Shown here piece by piece: positions 1 through 7,193 of a DNA stretch of 12,918 bases. A model generated the notes under the pieces. The model did not search any database, was not told the origin of the DNA, and saw only the letters and a list, made by a program, of their open reading frames with translations. This stretch comes from Christiangramia sp. (GTDB taxonomy: Bacteria; Bacteroidota; Bacteroidia; Flavobacteriales; Flavobacteriaceae). Position 1 is the first letter of the stretch; every line of letters starts with the position of its first letter. The position numbers and the translations under genes were made by a program. The stretch covers positions 1 through 12,918 of the forward strand of contig JAGXII010000194.1 in assembly GCA_024635735.1 (NCBI GenBank), written 5' to 3'.

Positions 1-690
1 GTCTAACTTAGAGTCATTCTGAAAAATTTCAGATAGCATATAAGTCCCTACGTGATATTCAGTCTTCAGTGTTTTAGAAACAAGAAAACCTCTTTCTTTT
101 TCAGCCTTTACTTCAAGCGTTTGCCAGAAGCGCTCTTCCCAGTTGGCATCTGTATTAGTGATGCTTCCGTCAAGATAAGGGTCAAAACGAATACTGGCAT
201 CACAGTTTAATGGCGTTACCTGAAATTTTATAGCTCCCAGCTCATCATCTACAATAGATAGAAAACGAAGAGCCTTCACCTCTACCTGATCTCCTGAAGG
301 CAATGTGGCTTCAAAACTACGGGCAAGGTAGCCTTCCTTCATGTTCAACTCTCTTCTAAAATTGGAAACCGCAGTACAGGTATTAAGGTCAAGAGGTTCT
401 TCATTTACAAAAACATTAATCCCTATCCAGTTTGGAGCATTCAACACCTTAGCGAAATACTCGGGATAACCATTCTTCCACCAGCCAACTTTCGTTTTAT
501 CGGGATAATAAACCCCTCCAATATAACTTCCCTGAAAACTGGGACCGGAATATTGTTCCTCGAAATTGGCTCGCTGACCCATAGCTCCGTTTCCAATACT
601 GAACAGACTTTCAGAAGATTTTACCTTACTTCTGTCAAATTCCTCTTCTACTATAGACCAGTTATCTGGTTTTATATAATCTTGATTCAT
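1..690 (-). CDS. GH65 family glycoside phosphorylase, probably maltose phosphorylase (N-terminal part, runs off the window)
   Basis: The reading frame starts at the ATG at 690-688 and stays open for exactly 230 codons to base 1, so the 3' two thirds are missing (family members are about 750-780 aa). The protein begins MNQDYIKPDNWSIVEEEF and carries ESLFSIGNGAMGQRANFEE near residues 27-45, the hallmark of the N-terminal beta-sandwich domain of GH65. The catalytic (alpha/alpha)6 barrel and its general acid Glu are outside the window. GH65 enzymes phosphorolyse alpha-glucosides: maltose phosphorylase yields glucose and beta-glucose-1-phosphate in the cytoplasm. Maltose as the substrate is inferred from the adjacent beta-phosphoglucomutase, which uses that product, and from the starch genes nearby; trehalose or kojibiose phosphorylase belong to the same family and cannot be excluded from this part. 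The start codon overlaps the stop of the upstream gene as ATGA, suggesting translational coupling. Confidence 0.88.
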   Translation of the reverse strand, partial: MNQDYIKPDNWSIVEEEFDRSKVKSSESLFSIGNGAMGQRANFEEQYSGPSFQGSYIGGVYYPDKTKVGWWKNGYPEYFAKVLNAPNWIGINVFVNEEPLDLNTCTAVSNFRRELNMKEGYLARSFEATLPSGDQVEVKALRFLSIVDDELGAIKFQVTPLNCDASIRFDPYLDGSITNTDANWEERFWQTLEVKAEKERGFLVSKTLKTEYHVGTYMLSEIFQNDSKLD

Positions 691-1355
691 TTCTTCTCTT
701 TTCTCAATAAATTTTCAATAAATTCAATATCTATTTCTGTAAAATTGGCGAAAACATAATCAGCTTCCTTCAAAGTAGTTTTATCACCAATTCCAATACT
801 TAGCATTTTTCCATTATTTGCTGCCTGAATACCAGCTACAGAATCCTCAAATACTATGCACTCCTCAGGCTTCACATTAAGTCGTTTCGCAGCGATAAAA
901 AACACCTCCGGGTCAGGCTTGGCTTTGCTTACATCTGTTCCATCTACAATAGCATCAAAATTTTCATATATATTAATTTTGTGAAGGATGGCACGCGCAT
1001 TTTTACTGGCAGATCCAAGAGCATACGGAATATTATTTTCGTTAAGGTAATCCAGAACTTTTGACACCCCGGGAAGGATCTCATCATCCTCCATCTGGTC
1101 TACATAAGAAAGGTAATTCTCATTTTTAAGCGCCATCTGCCTTTTGAACTCATCTTCAGTAAGTTCCATATTTCCCCATTTAAGGATTTTCTTTAAAGAT
1201 TCTACGCGGCTTACACCTTTTAATTGTTCATTTTGTTCTTCAGTAAAATCGAAACCGAGATCGTTAGCGAGTTTTTTCCAGGCTTTAAAATGAAATTTAG
1301 CCGTATCTACAATAACGCCGTCAAGGTCGAAAATGACTGCTTTATGATTCTTCAT
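687..1355 (-). CDS. pgmB: beta-phosphoglucomutase (HAD superfamily)
   Basis: Converts beta-D-glucose-1-phosphate to glucose-6-phosphate in the cytoplasm, feeding the product of a GH65 phosphorylase into glycolysis. The 222-aa length is normal for the family. HAD motif I is DLDGVIVDTA, with the nucleophile Asp10 and acid/base Asp12. The substrate-specificity loop LKGVSR (45-50) ends in Arg50, equivalent to the phosphate-binding Arg49 of the Lactococcus enzyme. Motif II is GSAS (114-117), motif III Lys146 in KAKPDPE, and motif IV Glu170-Asp171 in VFEDS. The LKGVSR cap loop separates it from generic HAD phosphatases. The start overlaps the end of the transporter gene by 14 nt and the stop overlaps the GH65 start by 4 nt, so the three are almost certainly one operon. 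All catalytic residues are present. Confidence 0.95.
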   Translation of the reverse strand: MKNHKAVIFDLDGVIVDTAKFHFKAWKKLANDLGFDFTEEQNEQLKGVSRVESLKKILKWGNMELTEDEFKRQMALKNENYLSYVDQMEDDEILPGVSKVLDYLNENNIPYALGSASKNARAILHKINIYENFDAIVDGTDVSKAKPDPEVFFIAAKRLNVKPEECIVFEDSVAGIQAANNGKMLSIGIGDKTTLKEADYVFANFTEIDIEFIENLLRKEKK

Positions 1356-2862
1356 CGATATTAATTCTTTTATTGGTTTGAACTCTTAAAGTCAAAAGCC
1401 CTGCCAGTATCATGGAAAAACCACCTACCATCAAGGCGTAAATTGGCTCTCCGTTAAAAAGTTCTTTTACAAGGAATCCCAGAATTGTTGCCGCAACGAT
1501 TTGTGGAATTACAATAAAGAAGTTAAAAACTCCCATATAATAGCCCATTTTCGCCGAAGGCAATGCTCCTGAAAGCATCGCATAAGGAATAGATAATATA
1601 CTCGCCCAGGCGACACCAACGCCTATCATAGCTAACAACAATCCAACCTTATCTCCCAGAAAATATATAGAGATAAGTCCTATCCCTCCAAGGCATAATG
1701 CAAGTAAATGAGTCACCTTATTGCTTGTTCTTCTGGCAAGCACCGGCAATAAAAATGCCACTGCTGCTGCCACTCCGTTGTATACAGTGAACATCACTGT
1801 TACCCAGTCGGCTGCATCGTTGTATAATTCAGTAGTAGTATCGTTAGTACCAAAAACGTGACCGGTAACGGCAGGCGTGGTATAAATCCACATAGAGAAC
1901 AATGCGAACCACGAAAAAAACTGAACCCATGCCAGTTGCTTCATCGTCGCCGGCATATTCAGCATATCAGTGATAATAATGGTGAATCCATTTCTCACCT
2001 CCTTTTGTCGTAATCTGGAAACTACTAAGAATAATAAACCAGCTACAATAAGACCTACAAAAAGAATATATAATTCTTTAGTTAAGTTCTTTTCATAAAT
2101 TAAAAAGGTGAAAATGGCTCCTATAAGCAACATTATACTACCGGTAATCATCTGGTTTCTGATATTCTTAGACTTATCTACAACATCTAGCCTTTCCGGC
2201 TTATTTTTATTTTTTTCGGCTTCATAAGCTTCCAGCTCTGCCGGAGAATATTCTTTCGATTTAATAACCGTCCACAATACTGCACATAGAAATACAACAC
2301 CACCAACATAGAAAGACCATTTAACCGAGTCGGGGATAATCCCTTCCGGAGCGGTATTACTAATTCCAAACCAGTTAGTAAACATATATGGAAGCAGGGA
2401 ACCTACAACAGCTCCTATTCCAATAAAAAAGCTTTGCATGGCAAAACCAAGTGTCCGTTGCCTGTCAGGTAAATTATCTCCCACAAAAGCCCTGAAAGGC
2501 TCCATAGAGATATTGATAGAAGCATCCATCATCCAAAGAGTTCCTGCTGCCACCCAGAGAGTGGGTGAATTAGGCATTATGAATAAAGCGATAGATGATA
2601 AAATAGCCCCAACTAAAAAATAGGGCCTTCTTCTGCCAAGCCTTGTCCAGGTGCGATCACTGAAATATCCAATAATAGGCTGAATAACCAAACCGGTAAC
2701 CGGCGCGGCGATCCAGAGTATAGGAATGTCTTCTACATTGGCTCCGAGGGTTTCAAAAATTCTTGAAGTATTAGCGTTTTGCAGAGCAAAACCAAACTGA
2801 ATTCCCAGGAATCCGAAACTCATGTTCCAGATCTCCCAGAAGCTTAACGTACGTTTACGCAT
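1342..2862 (-). CDS. MFS/GPH-type sugar transporter, probably maltose (SLC45-like)
   Basis: A 506-aa inner-membrane carrier with roughly twelve hydrophobic segments, split by a charged cytoplasmic loop around residues 203-236. The loop between TM2 and TM3 carries GYFSDRTWTRLGRRRPYF (65-82), the GxxSDR...GRRRP signature typical of the glycoside-pentoside-hexuronide/SLC45 group of sugar-cation symporters. MDASINISMEPFRAF (112-126) is a second conserved stretch of that group. Proton- or sodium-driven uptake of maltose or a small maltodextrin from periplasm to cytoplasm is inferred from position: it is the first gene of the operon with beta-phosphoglucomutase and GH65 phosphorylase, and follows the LacI regulator after a 130-nt gap holding inverted repeats and a candidate promoter. 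Sucrose or another disaccharide is possible by family, but the surrounding starch genes favour maltose. Confidence 0.9.
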   Translation of the reverse strand: MRKRTLSFWEIWNMSFGFLGIQFGFALQNANTSRIFETLGANVEDIPILWIAAPVTGLVIQPIIGYFSDRTWTRLGRRRPYFLVGAILSSIALFIMPNSPTLWVAAGTLWMMDASINISMEPFRAFVGDNLPDRQRTLGFAMQSFFIGIGAVVGSLLPYMFTNWFGISNTAPEGIIPDSVKWSFYVGGVVFLCAVLWTVIKSKEYSPAELEAYEAEKNKNKPERLDVVDKSKNIRNQMITGSIMLLIGAIFTFLIYEKNLTKELYILFVGLIVAGLLFLVVSRLRQKEVRNGFTIIITDMLNMPATMKQLAWVQFFSWFALFSMWIYTTPAVTGHVFGTNDTTTELYNDAADWVTVMFTVYNGVAAAVAFLLPVLARRTSNKVTHLLALCLGGIGLISIYFLGDKVGLLLAMIGVGVAWASILSIPYAMLSGALPSAKMGYYMGVFNFFIVIPQIVAATILGFLVKELFNGEPIYALMVGGFSMILAGLLTLRVQTNKRINIDEES

Positions 2863-2883
2863 ATCGAAAGTTTTGGTGACTCC

Positions 2884-2903
2884 GATAAGCTTCCAAGCTT
2901 ATC
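2884..2903 (-). repeat. 20-bp palindrome in the leader of the transporter operon (hairpin P2)
   Basis: The sequence is GATAAGCTT-CC-AAGCTTATC: two perfect 9-nt arms around two central bases. In RNA it would fold as an 8-bp stem with a 4-nt loop, 21 nt upstream of the transporter start. It has no U-tract after it on the minus strand, so it is not an intrinsic terminator. Its right arm shares TTATC (2899-2903) with the larger inverted repeat at 2899-2943, so the two structures compete. It could be a protein-binding site in DNA or a leader RNA structure; the sequence does not decide. Confidence 0.6.
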
Positions 2904-2943
2904 AAAACTTAAATATAGGAAGTAAAAGTATAAGTTTTGATAA
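2899..2943 (-). repeat. Perfect 13-bp inverted repeat with 19-nt spacer (hairpin P1)
   Basis: Left arm TTATCAAAACTTA (2899-2911) and right arm TAAGTTTTGATAA (2931-2943) are exact reverse complements, separated by a 19-nt A-rich spacer that contains most of the 18-bp repeat also found upstream of susC. The element lies just downstream of the candidate promoter for the transporter operon, so it would be at the 5' end of the transcript, or act as an operator overlapping the initially transcribed region. The lack of a U-run argues against a terminator for the upstream lacI gene. Confidence 0.7.
2917..2934 (+). repeat. 18-bp direct repeat, copy 1 (upstream of transporter operon)
   Basis: AGGAAGTAAAAGTATAAG is identical to 4190-4207 upstream of susC, on the same strand. 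Here it sits mostly in the spacer of the 13-bp inverted repeat and its last four bases (TAAG) begin the right arm. Relative to the downstream gene (minus strand) its orientation is opposite to that of copy 2, which suits a DNA-binding site better than a sense RNA motif. I saw no third copy in the window. Confidence 0.65.
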
Positions 2944-2956
2944 ATTACAAGTCCTG

Positions 2957-2964
2957 CAAATATA
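2957..2964 (-). promoter_or_regulatory. Candidate -7 element for the transporter-pgmB-GH65 operon
   Basis: On the minus strand this reads TATATTTG, an exact match to the Bacteroidota primary-sigma -7 consensus TAnnTTTG. It lies 28 nt past the lacI stop and about 95 nt before the transporter start. No TTG was found at the usual -33 spacing, so the promoter may depend on an activator or be spurious. If real, transcription would begin near 2950, just before the 13-bp inverted repeat. Confidence 0.4.
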
Positions 2965-2992
2965 TAGATTTTTTAAAATGAGAGGAGTGTTT

Positions 2993-4015
2993 TTACGATT
3001 TTGTTGAATTTCGGGTCACTAATCCGGCCTCTACTATTATTGTCTTATAATGTTCGTCTTCCGTTGCACTTCGCTCCAGTTTTTCTATTAACATCGTCGC
3101 AGCTTCTTCTCCCATTCTTTCTCCATGCTGACTAACCGTTGTTAAACTCGGGATAAATCTTTTTGAAAGCTCGCCATCTGTAAATCCAATTACAGAAACA
3201 TCTTCAGGAACCCTTAATCCATTTTCCTGAATCGCTTTAATTGCTGAAATCGCAAAGTGTTCATTAACTGCAAAAACTCCATCAAGCTTCTTTCCTGCTA
3301 TAAAATCCTCGATCTCCCTCTCACTGTTTTCTATTTCTTCAATCTTCAGAATAAGGTCCTCGTCAAGGGCAACCCCATTCTCCTGCAGAGCCTCTTTATA
3401 GCCTTTGGTACGTAATTTTCCAACGCTTACATAATCCACCGTAGAGATAAGCCCAATTCTTTTACATCCAATATCCAGTAAATGCTGAACCGCTTTCTTC
3501 GCGCCAATCACATCATCTATAATTACCTTATCACAGGAAATCTCATCCACTACCCTGTCAAAAAGCACCAGAGGCATCCCGTGATTAATAGCTTCCATTA
3601 AATGGTGATAGTCCTGTTTCTGCATGGTTTCCTTCGCCAGGGACATAATAAAACCATCTGTACTCCCGTTGGCAAGCATCTCCATATTAAGAACCTCCTT
3701 ATCAAACGAATTATCTGAAAGACATACCAGTACATTGTATCCACGTTCATTTGCAACTTTCTCCACCCCACTAATCACGGTGGTGAAAAAGTGATGCACG
3801 ATTTCAGGAATAATAATACCAATAGTCTTGGTTTTCCTATTCTTTAAGCTTAGTGCAATATTATTGGGTTTGTAATTGTAAAGTTTCGCAAAAGCTTTAA
3901 TCTTCTGCCTGGTATCTTCACCTATTTCATTACTGTCTCTAAGTGCTTTTGAAACTGTGGAAATAGACACATCCAGTTCCTTCGCAATTTGTTTTAGGGT
4001 AAGTTTTGGCTTCAT
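2993..4015 (-). CDS. LacI-family transcriptional regulator of the starch/maltose locus
   Basis: A 340-aa protein of typical LacI/GalR build. The N-terminal helix-turn-helix spans about residues 5-25 (LTLKQIAKELDVSISTVSKAL), with the recognition helix at VSISTVSKAL. The hinge helix is PNNIALSL (50-57), which sits in the operator minor groove in this family. The periplasmic-binding-protein-like effector domain follows from about residue 63 (TKTIGIIIPE) to the end, including the conserved VSVIGFTDGELS segment near the C-terminus. It is transcribed divergently from susC and lies directly upstream of the transporter operon, so it probably controls both, with a maltose-type ligand as effector (inference). 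It takes the place of the membrane SusR-type regulator seen in the Bacteroides starch locus. A 16-bp palindrome with central CpG at 4116-4131 is its likely operator. Confidence 0.94.
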   Translation of the reverse strand: MKPKLTLKQIAKELDVSISTVSKALRDSNEIGEDTRQKIKAFAKLYNYKPNNIALSLKNRKTKTIGIIIPEIVHHFFTTVISGVEKVANERGYNVLVCLSDNSFDKEVLNMEMLANGSTDGFIMSLAKETMQKQDYHHLMEAINHGMPLVLFDRVVDEISCDKVIIDDVIGAKKAVQHLLDIGCKRIGLISTVDYVSVGKLRTKGYKEALQENGVALDEDLILKIEEIENSEREIEDFIAGKKLDGVFAVNEHFAISAIKAIQENGLRVPEDVSVIGFTDGELSKRFIPSLTTVSQHGERMGEEAATMLIEKLERSATEDEHYKTIIVEAGLVTRNSTKS

Positions 4016-4063
4016 TTTCTTTTCAATATTCTAAGTAAGGATGGGCGATAATTTCGAGTTGTG

Positions 4064-4071
4064 CAAATTTA
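4064..4071 (-). promoter_or_regulatory. Candidate -7 element of the lacI-type regulator
   Basis: On the minus strand this reads TAAATTTG, an exact TAnnTTTG match, placing the likely transcript start near 4057 and giving a leader of about 40 nt before the ATG at 4015. No clear -33 TTG is found at normal spacing. The candidate operator at 4116-4131 lies about 45 bp upstream of this element. Confidence 0.4.
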
Positions 4072-4115
4072 TCATAATTATTCTGCGAATAGCTCTAAAT
4101 AAAAAAGTTTTCAAC

Positions 4116-4131
4116 ACGAAAACGTTTGCGT
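4116..4131. promoter_or_regulatory. Predicted LacI-family operator in the lacI-susC intergenic region
   Basis: ACGAAAACGTTTGCGT is a 16-bp palindrome with one mismatched pair (positions 4 and 13). It is centred on a CpG at 4123-4124 and has the AAACGTTT core common to operators of LacI-family regulators. It sits between the divergent regulator gene and susC, 109 bp before the susC start, where it could control both. No equally good copy was found before the transporter operon. Confidence 0.7.
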
Positions 4132-4176
4132 CCCAGTATTGGCGCCAGATTCCCGGGATTTAGCATAAAATTTACA

Positions 4177-4184
4177 TACATTTA
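4177..4184 (+). promoter_or_regulatory. Weak candidate -7 element for susC
   Basis: TACATTTA matches TAnnTTTG at all positions except the last. It lies 56 nt before the susC ATG and overlaps the left arm of the short inverted repeat. No TTG lies at the normal -33 distance; TTGG at 4139-4142 is too far away. The operator at 4116-4131 is about 45 bp upstream, a position compatible with activation or with control of an unseen promoter further upstream. Confidence 0.22.
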
Positions 4185-4212
4185 ACCTCAGGAAGTAAAA
4201 GTATAAGGTTAA
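4182..4212 (+). repeat. 7-bp inverted repeat enclosing the 18-bp repeat upstream of susC
   Basis: TTAACCT (4182-4188) and AGGTTAA (4206-4212) are exact reverse complements with a 17-nt spacer. The spacer holds nearly all of the 18-bp sequence shared with the transporter leader. The arms differ in sequence from those of the inverted repeat at 2899-2943, while the spacer core is the same. It ends 27 nt before the susC start and is not followed by a terminator-like T-run. Confidence 0.5.
4190..4207 (+). repeat. 18-bp direct repeat, copy 2 (upstream of susC)
   Basis: AGGAAGTAAAAGTATAAG is identical to 2917-2934. It starts 50 nt before the susC ATG. Both copies lie in non-coding DNA immediately upstream of the two structural operons of the same pathway, which suggests a shared regulatory site distinct from the LacI operator. 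Confidence 0.65.
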
Positions 4213-4239
4213 TTTTTAGTAAAAACCAATAGAAAATTT

Positions 4240-7167
4240 ATGAAAACTTTATTTAAAAGCACGTTGATTTTGCTGTTCATGCTACCAATGAGCTTTTTTG
4301 CCCAAAACGTAGTGAGCGGTACGGTGACCGAAAGTGCCACCGGCCTGCCGGTACCTGGGGTAAACGTAATTCTAAAAGGTACCACCAATGGTACTTCCAC
4401 AGATTTTGATGGTAATTATACTATTCAAGATGTTTCTGAGGGAGATATTATAGTTTACTCTTTCCTGGGTTTCGCGACACAGGAAATCCCATATCAGGGA
4501 CAATCTACCATAGATGTTAAACTTGATGAAGACCAGGCGACACTGGACGAAGTGGTCCTTATTGGATATGGTGCCACCTCAGAACAGGACGCGACTGGTT
4601 CTGTTGAGAAAATTTCTCCAGAAGAATTCAACCAGGGTGCTATAGTGGCTCCTGAGCAATTGATCGCAGGTAAATCTGCCGGAGTACAAATTACTCCTGG
4701 TGGTGGCGCCCCGGGTCAGGGAGGAACTATCAGGATTCGTGGAGGTGCTTCACTTAGTGCATCAAATGATCCGCTTATAGTAGTTGATGGTGTTCCATTG
4801 GATCAAAGAGGTGTTCAGGGTTCAAGAAATGCCTTAAACTCTATAAACCCAAATGAAATTGAAGACTTTACCATTCTTAAGGATGCCGCCGCTACCTCTA
4901 TTTATGGTTCGAGAGCATCAAACGGGGTAATTCTTATCACCACCAAAAAAGGTAAAAAAGACTCTCCGTTTCAGTTCACCTATGACGTAAAAACCTCTAT
5001 TGGTAATGTAACCGATAAGGTTGACGTACTTACTGCAGACGAATTCAGAAATATTATCGAGAATGCTCCCGGTACAGACCCTTCTTTACTTGGAGATGCT
5101 AATACTGACTGGCAGGATCAAATTTATACCACCTCTGTGGGAGCAATACACAACCTTACGGCTACCCAGGGAATTGGTAATTTTTACTATCGTGCAAACT
5201 TTAACCACACTCAGGAAACCGGTGTGCTTAAAGGCGATTATTACCAGAGGGACGCATTAAACCTTGCTCTTAACCAGGATCTTTTTGACAATACTTTAAA
5301 ATTGTCTCTAACCTCTAAAAACAGTTTGGATAAGAACGTTTTCGCAGACCAGGGAGCAATTGGATCAGCAGTATCCTTTGATCCTACTCAACCTATTTAT
5401 GATGCTAACAGTCCATTTGGTGGATTTTTCGAATTTACAAGAGAAACTGCAGATGGTATTACCCAGCAGAACCTAGCAACAAGAAACCCTGTAGCATTAC
5501 TGGAGCTTTATGATGATGATAACCAGACAAGAAGGTCTATCACCAATTTAAATACAGAATATAAACTACCTTTCTTAAGATCTCTGAAAGCGGTAGTAAA
5601 TGCCGGTTTTGATTATTCTGAAGTTTCCGGTGGAACCTACAGACCGTTGACATCTGCAGCAAACACTTCAAACATTGCACAGTTTAATGACTATGTTGGT
5701 TTCAACAGGAACCTTTTATTAGATGCATACCTTAATTATAAAGACGATGTTGATGCAATTAATACTGAAGTTGATGTAACTGCAGGTCATTCCTACCAGG
5801 AATTTTATAGCTACTCAAATAGTATAGGAACAGAACAGGATCGAATTACAGATTTTCCAGCGGCTATCAATAGAAACTCACTTGAATCTTATTTTGCAAG
5901 AGCAAGTTTTGATATTTCAAACAAATATTTACTTTCTGCAAGTATTCGTGCCGACGGTTCTTCAAGGGTTGCCCCAGAAAACAGATGGGGTTATTTCCCG
6001 GCTGCTTCTATTGGATGGAAACTTCATAATGAACCATTCCTTGAAGGCTCCAACGTAGTCAACTTACTTAAAATACGTGGAGGTTACGGGGAAACAGGAA
6101 ACTATGAAATTGGAAGAAATTATGGTTACTTAGGTTTGTATACTCCAAGTTTAAGTGGCGCGAGTTACCAGTTTGGAAATGAATTTATACCGACTTTAAG
6201 ACCTGAAGAATACGATAAGGATCTTAAATGGGAAACCCTTAAAAACTATAACGTAGGTCTTGATTATGGATTCTTCGCAAATAGAATTAGTGGATCTGTA
6301 GATGCTTATTACAGAGAAACAAAAGACCTTATCGCTACTGTACCTGTTCCGGCTGGAGCAAACCTTTCCGACCAATTGTTAACCAATGTTGGTGCGACCG
6401 TGAGTAAAGGTATTGAAGTTGGAATAAGTGGTGATATAGCCAGATCTGAAGATTTTAACTGGTCGGTTAATTACAATATAACTTTCCAGGAAAGAGAGAT
6501 CACTGAACTTTCATTAGGTGAAAATCCTAACTTTTTCATTCCTCAGGGAGGAATTGGCGGAGGTGTAGGTAATACCATCCAGCTTTGGAAAGAAGGCTAC
6601 GATCCAACTACTTTCTTTGTGTTCAGACAGGTTTATAATGAACAGGGACAGCCTATTGAAGGCGCTTATGTAGATGTTAACGGTGACAATCAGATTACCG
6701 AAGCAGACAGACAGCCTTACAAAAAAGCGACCCCAGACTACTTTATGGGATTCACTAATACCATGAATTATAAGAATTTTGACCTTAGTTTCACTTTTAG
6801 AGGAAACTTTGGCAACTATATTTATAACAACACCCAATCCTCTAACGGGTTTGTGGAAGCAGGAACCAACACACCTTCAGATTACTACTCAAACCTGAAT
6901 GCGAATGTTTTGGAAACCAACTTCCAGAACAGTCAGTTCTTCTCAGATTATTATATCCAGTCTGCAGATTTTGTTAAGCTTGATAACCTGAGTATTGGAT
7001 ATAATATTCCGGGCGAAAAAGTTGATTTCAGAGCTTCGTTAACTGCGAGCAATGTTTTAACTATTACCGATTATGAAGGATTAGATCCTGAAGTATTTGG
7101 AGGAATTGACAATAACTTTTATCCAAGGTCAAGAAGATTCGTACTTGGATTAAACTTTACATTTTAA
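4240..7167 (+). CDS. susC: SusC/RagA-type TonB-dependent outer-membrane transporter for maltooligosaccharides
   Basis: A 975-aa outer-membrane receptor that imports glycan fragments using TonB energy. A signal peptide with a cleavage site near FFA-Q (after residue 21) leads into a carboxypeptidase-D regulatory-like domain (about 24-96; VSGTVTESATGLPVPGVNV and the DFDGNYTI turn). LDEVVLIGYG (102-111), the usual TonB-box-region motif of SusC proteins, follows. The plug domain runs to about 237 and contains TIRIRGG, PLIVVDGVP and the SusC signature ILKDAAATSIYGSRASNGV (212-230). The rest is a beta-barrel ending in RRFVLGLNFTF with the terminal aromatic residue needed for outer-membrane insertion. 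It forms a lidded-barrel complex with the SusD product encoded next. Starch-derived oligosaccharides as substrate are inferred from the neighbouring amylase and GH65 genes. The upstream region has an A-rich ribosome-binding area and no Shine-Dalgarno sequence. Confidence 0.96.
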   Translation: MKTLFKSTLILLFMLPMSFFAQNVVSGTVTESATGLPVPGVNVILKGTTNGTSTDFDGNYTIQDVSEGDIIVYSFLGFATQEIPYQGQSTIDVKLDEDQATLDEVVLIGYGATSEQDATGSVEKISPEEFNQGAIVAPEQLIAGKSAGVQITPGGGAPGQGGTIRIRGGASLSASNDPLIVVDGVPLDQRGVQGSRNALNSINPNEIEDFTILKDAAATSIYGSRASNGVILITTKKGKKDSPFQFTYDVKTSIGNVTDKVDVLTADEFRNIIENAPGTDPSLLGDANTDWQDQIYTTSVGAIHNLTATQGIGNFYYRANFNHTQETGVLKGDYYQRDALNLALNQDLFDNTLKLSLTSKNSLDKNVFADQGAIGSAVSFDPTQPIYDANSPFGGFFEFTRETADGITQQNLATRNPVALLELYDDDNQTRRSITNLNTEYKLPFLRSLKAVVNAGFDYSEVSGGTYRPLTSAANTSNIAQFNDYVGFNRNLLLDAYLNYKDDVDAINTEVDVTAGHSYQEFYSYSNSIGTEQDRITDFPAAINRNSLESYFARASFDISNKYLLSASIRADGSSRVAPENRWGYFPAASIGWKLHNEPFLEGSNVVNLLKIRGGYGETGNYEIGRNYGYLGLYTPSLSGASYQFGNEFIPTLRPEEYDKDLKWETLKNYNVGLDYGFFANRISGSVDAYYRETKDLIATVPVPAGANLSDQLLTNVGATVSKGIEVGISGDIARSEDFNWSVNYNITFQEREITELSLGENPNFFIPQGGIGGGVGNTIQLWKEGYDPTTFFVFRQVYNEQGQPIEGAYVDVNGDNQITEADRQPYKKATPDYFMGFTNTMNYKNFDLSFTFRGNFGNYIYNNTQSSNGFVEAGTNTPSDYYSNLNANVLETNFQNSQFFSDYYIQSADFVKLDNLSIGYNIPGEKVDFRASLTASNVLTITDYEGLDPEVFGGIDNNFYPRSRRFVLGLNFTF

Positions 7168-7193
7168 TGATTAACAGAAAAATTTATAAAATC

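Noticed and set aside
553..759. Plus-strand open frame of 68 codons across the GH65/pgmB junction
   Set aside because: It is antisense to two well-supported overlapping genes and encodes an AT-driven hydrophobic sequence without family features.
2846..2855. AACGTACGTT palindrome at the start of the transporter gene, considered as a second LacI operator
   Set aside because: The half-sites are two bases further apart than in the 4116-4131 site, the symmetry stops after 10 bp, and the bases are codons 2-5 of a coding sequence (RKRT).
2899..2943. The inverted repeat as an intrinsic terminator of the lacI-type gene
   Set aside because: The stem is AT-rich, the spacer is 19 nt and no T-run follows on the minus strand.
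4016..4239. A small RNA or riboswitch in the lacI-susC intergenic region
   Set aside because: Apart from the operator palindrome and the short inverted repeat, I see no stable structure or terminator that would define an RNA gene.
6514..6837. Minus-strand open frame of 107 codons inside susC
   Set aside because: It is antisense to conserved barrel sequence of susC and shows no domain; it is a shadow of the real gene.
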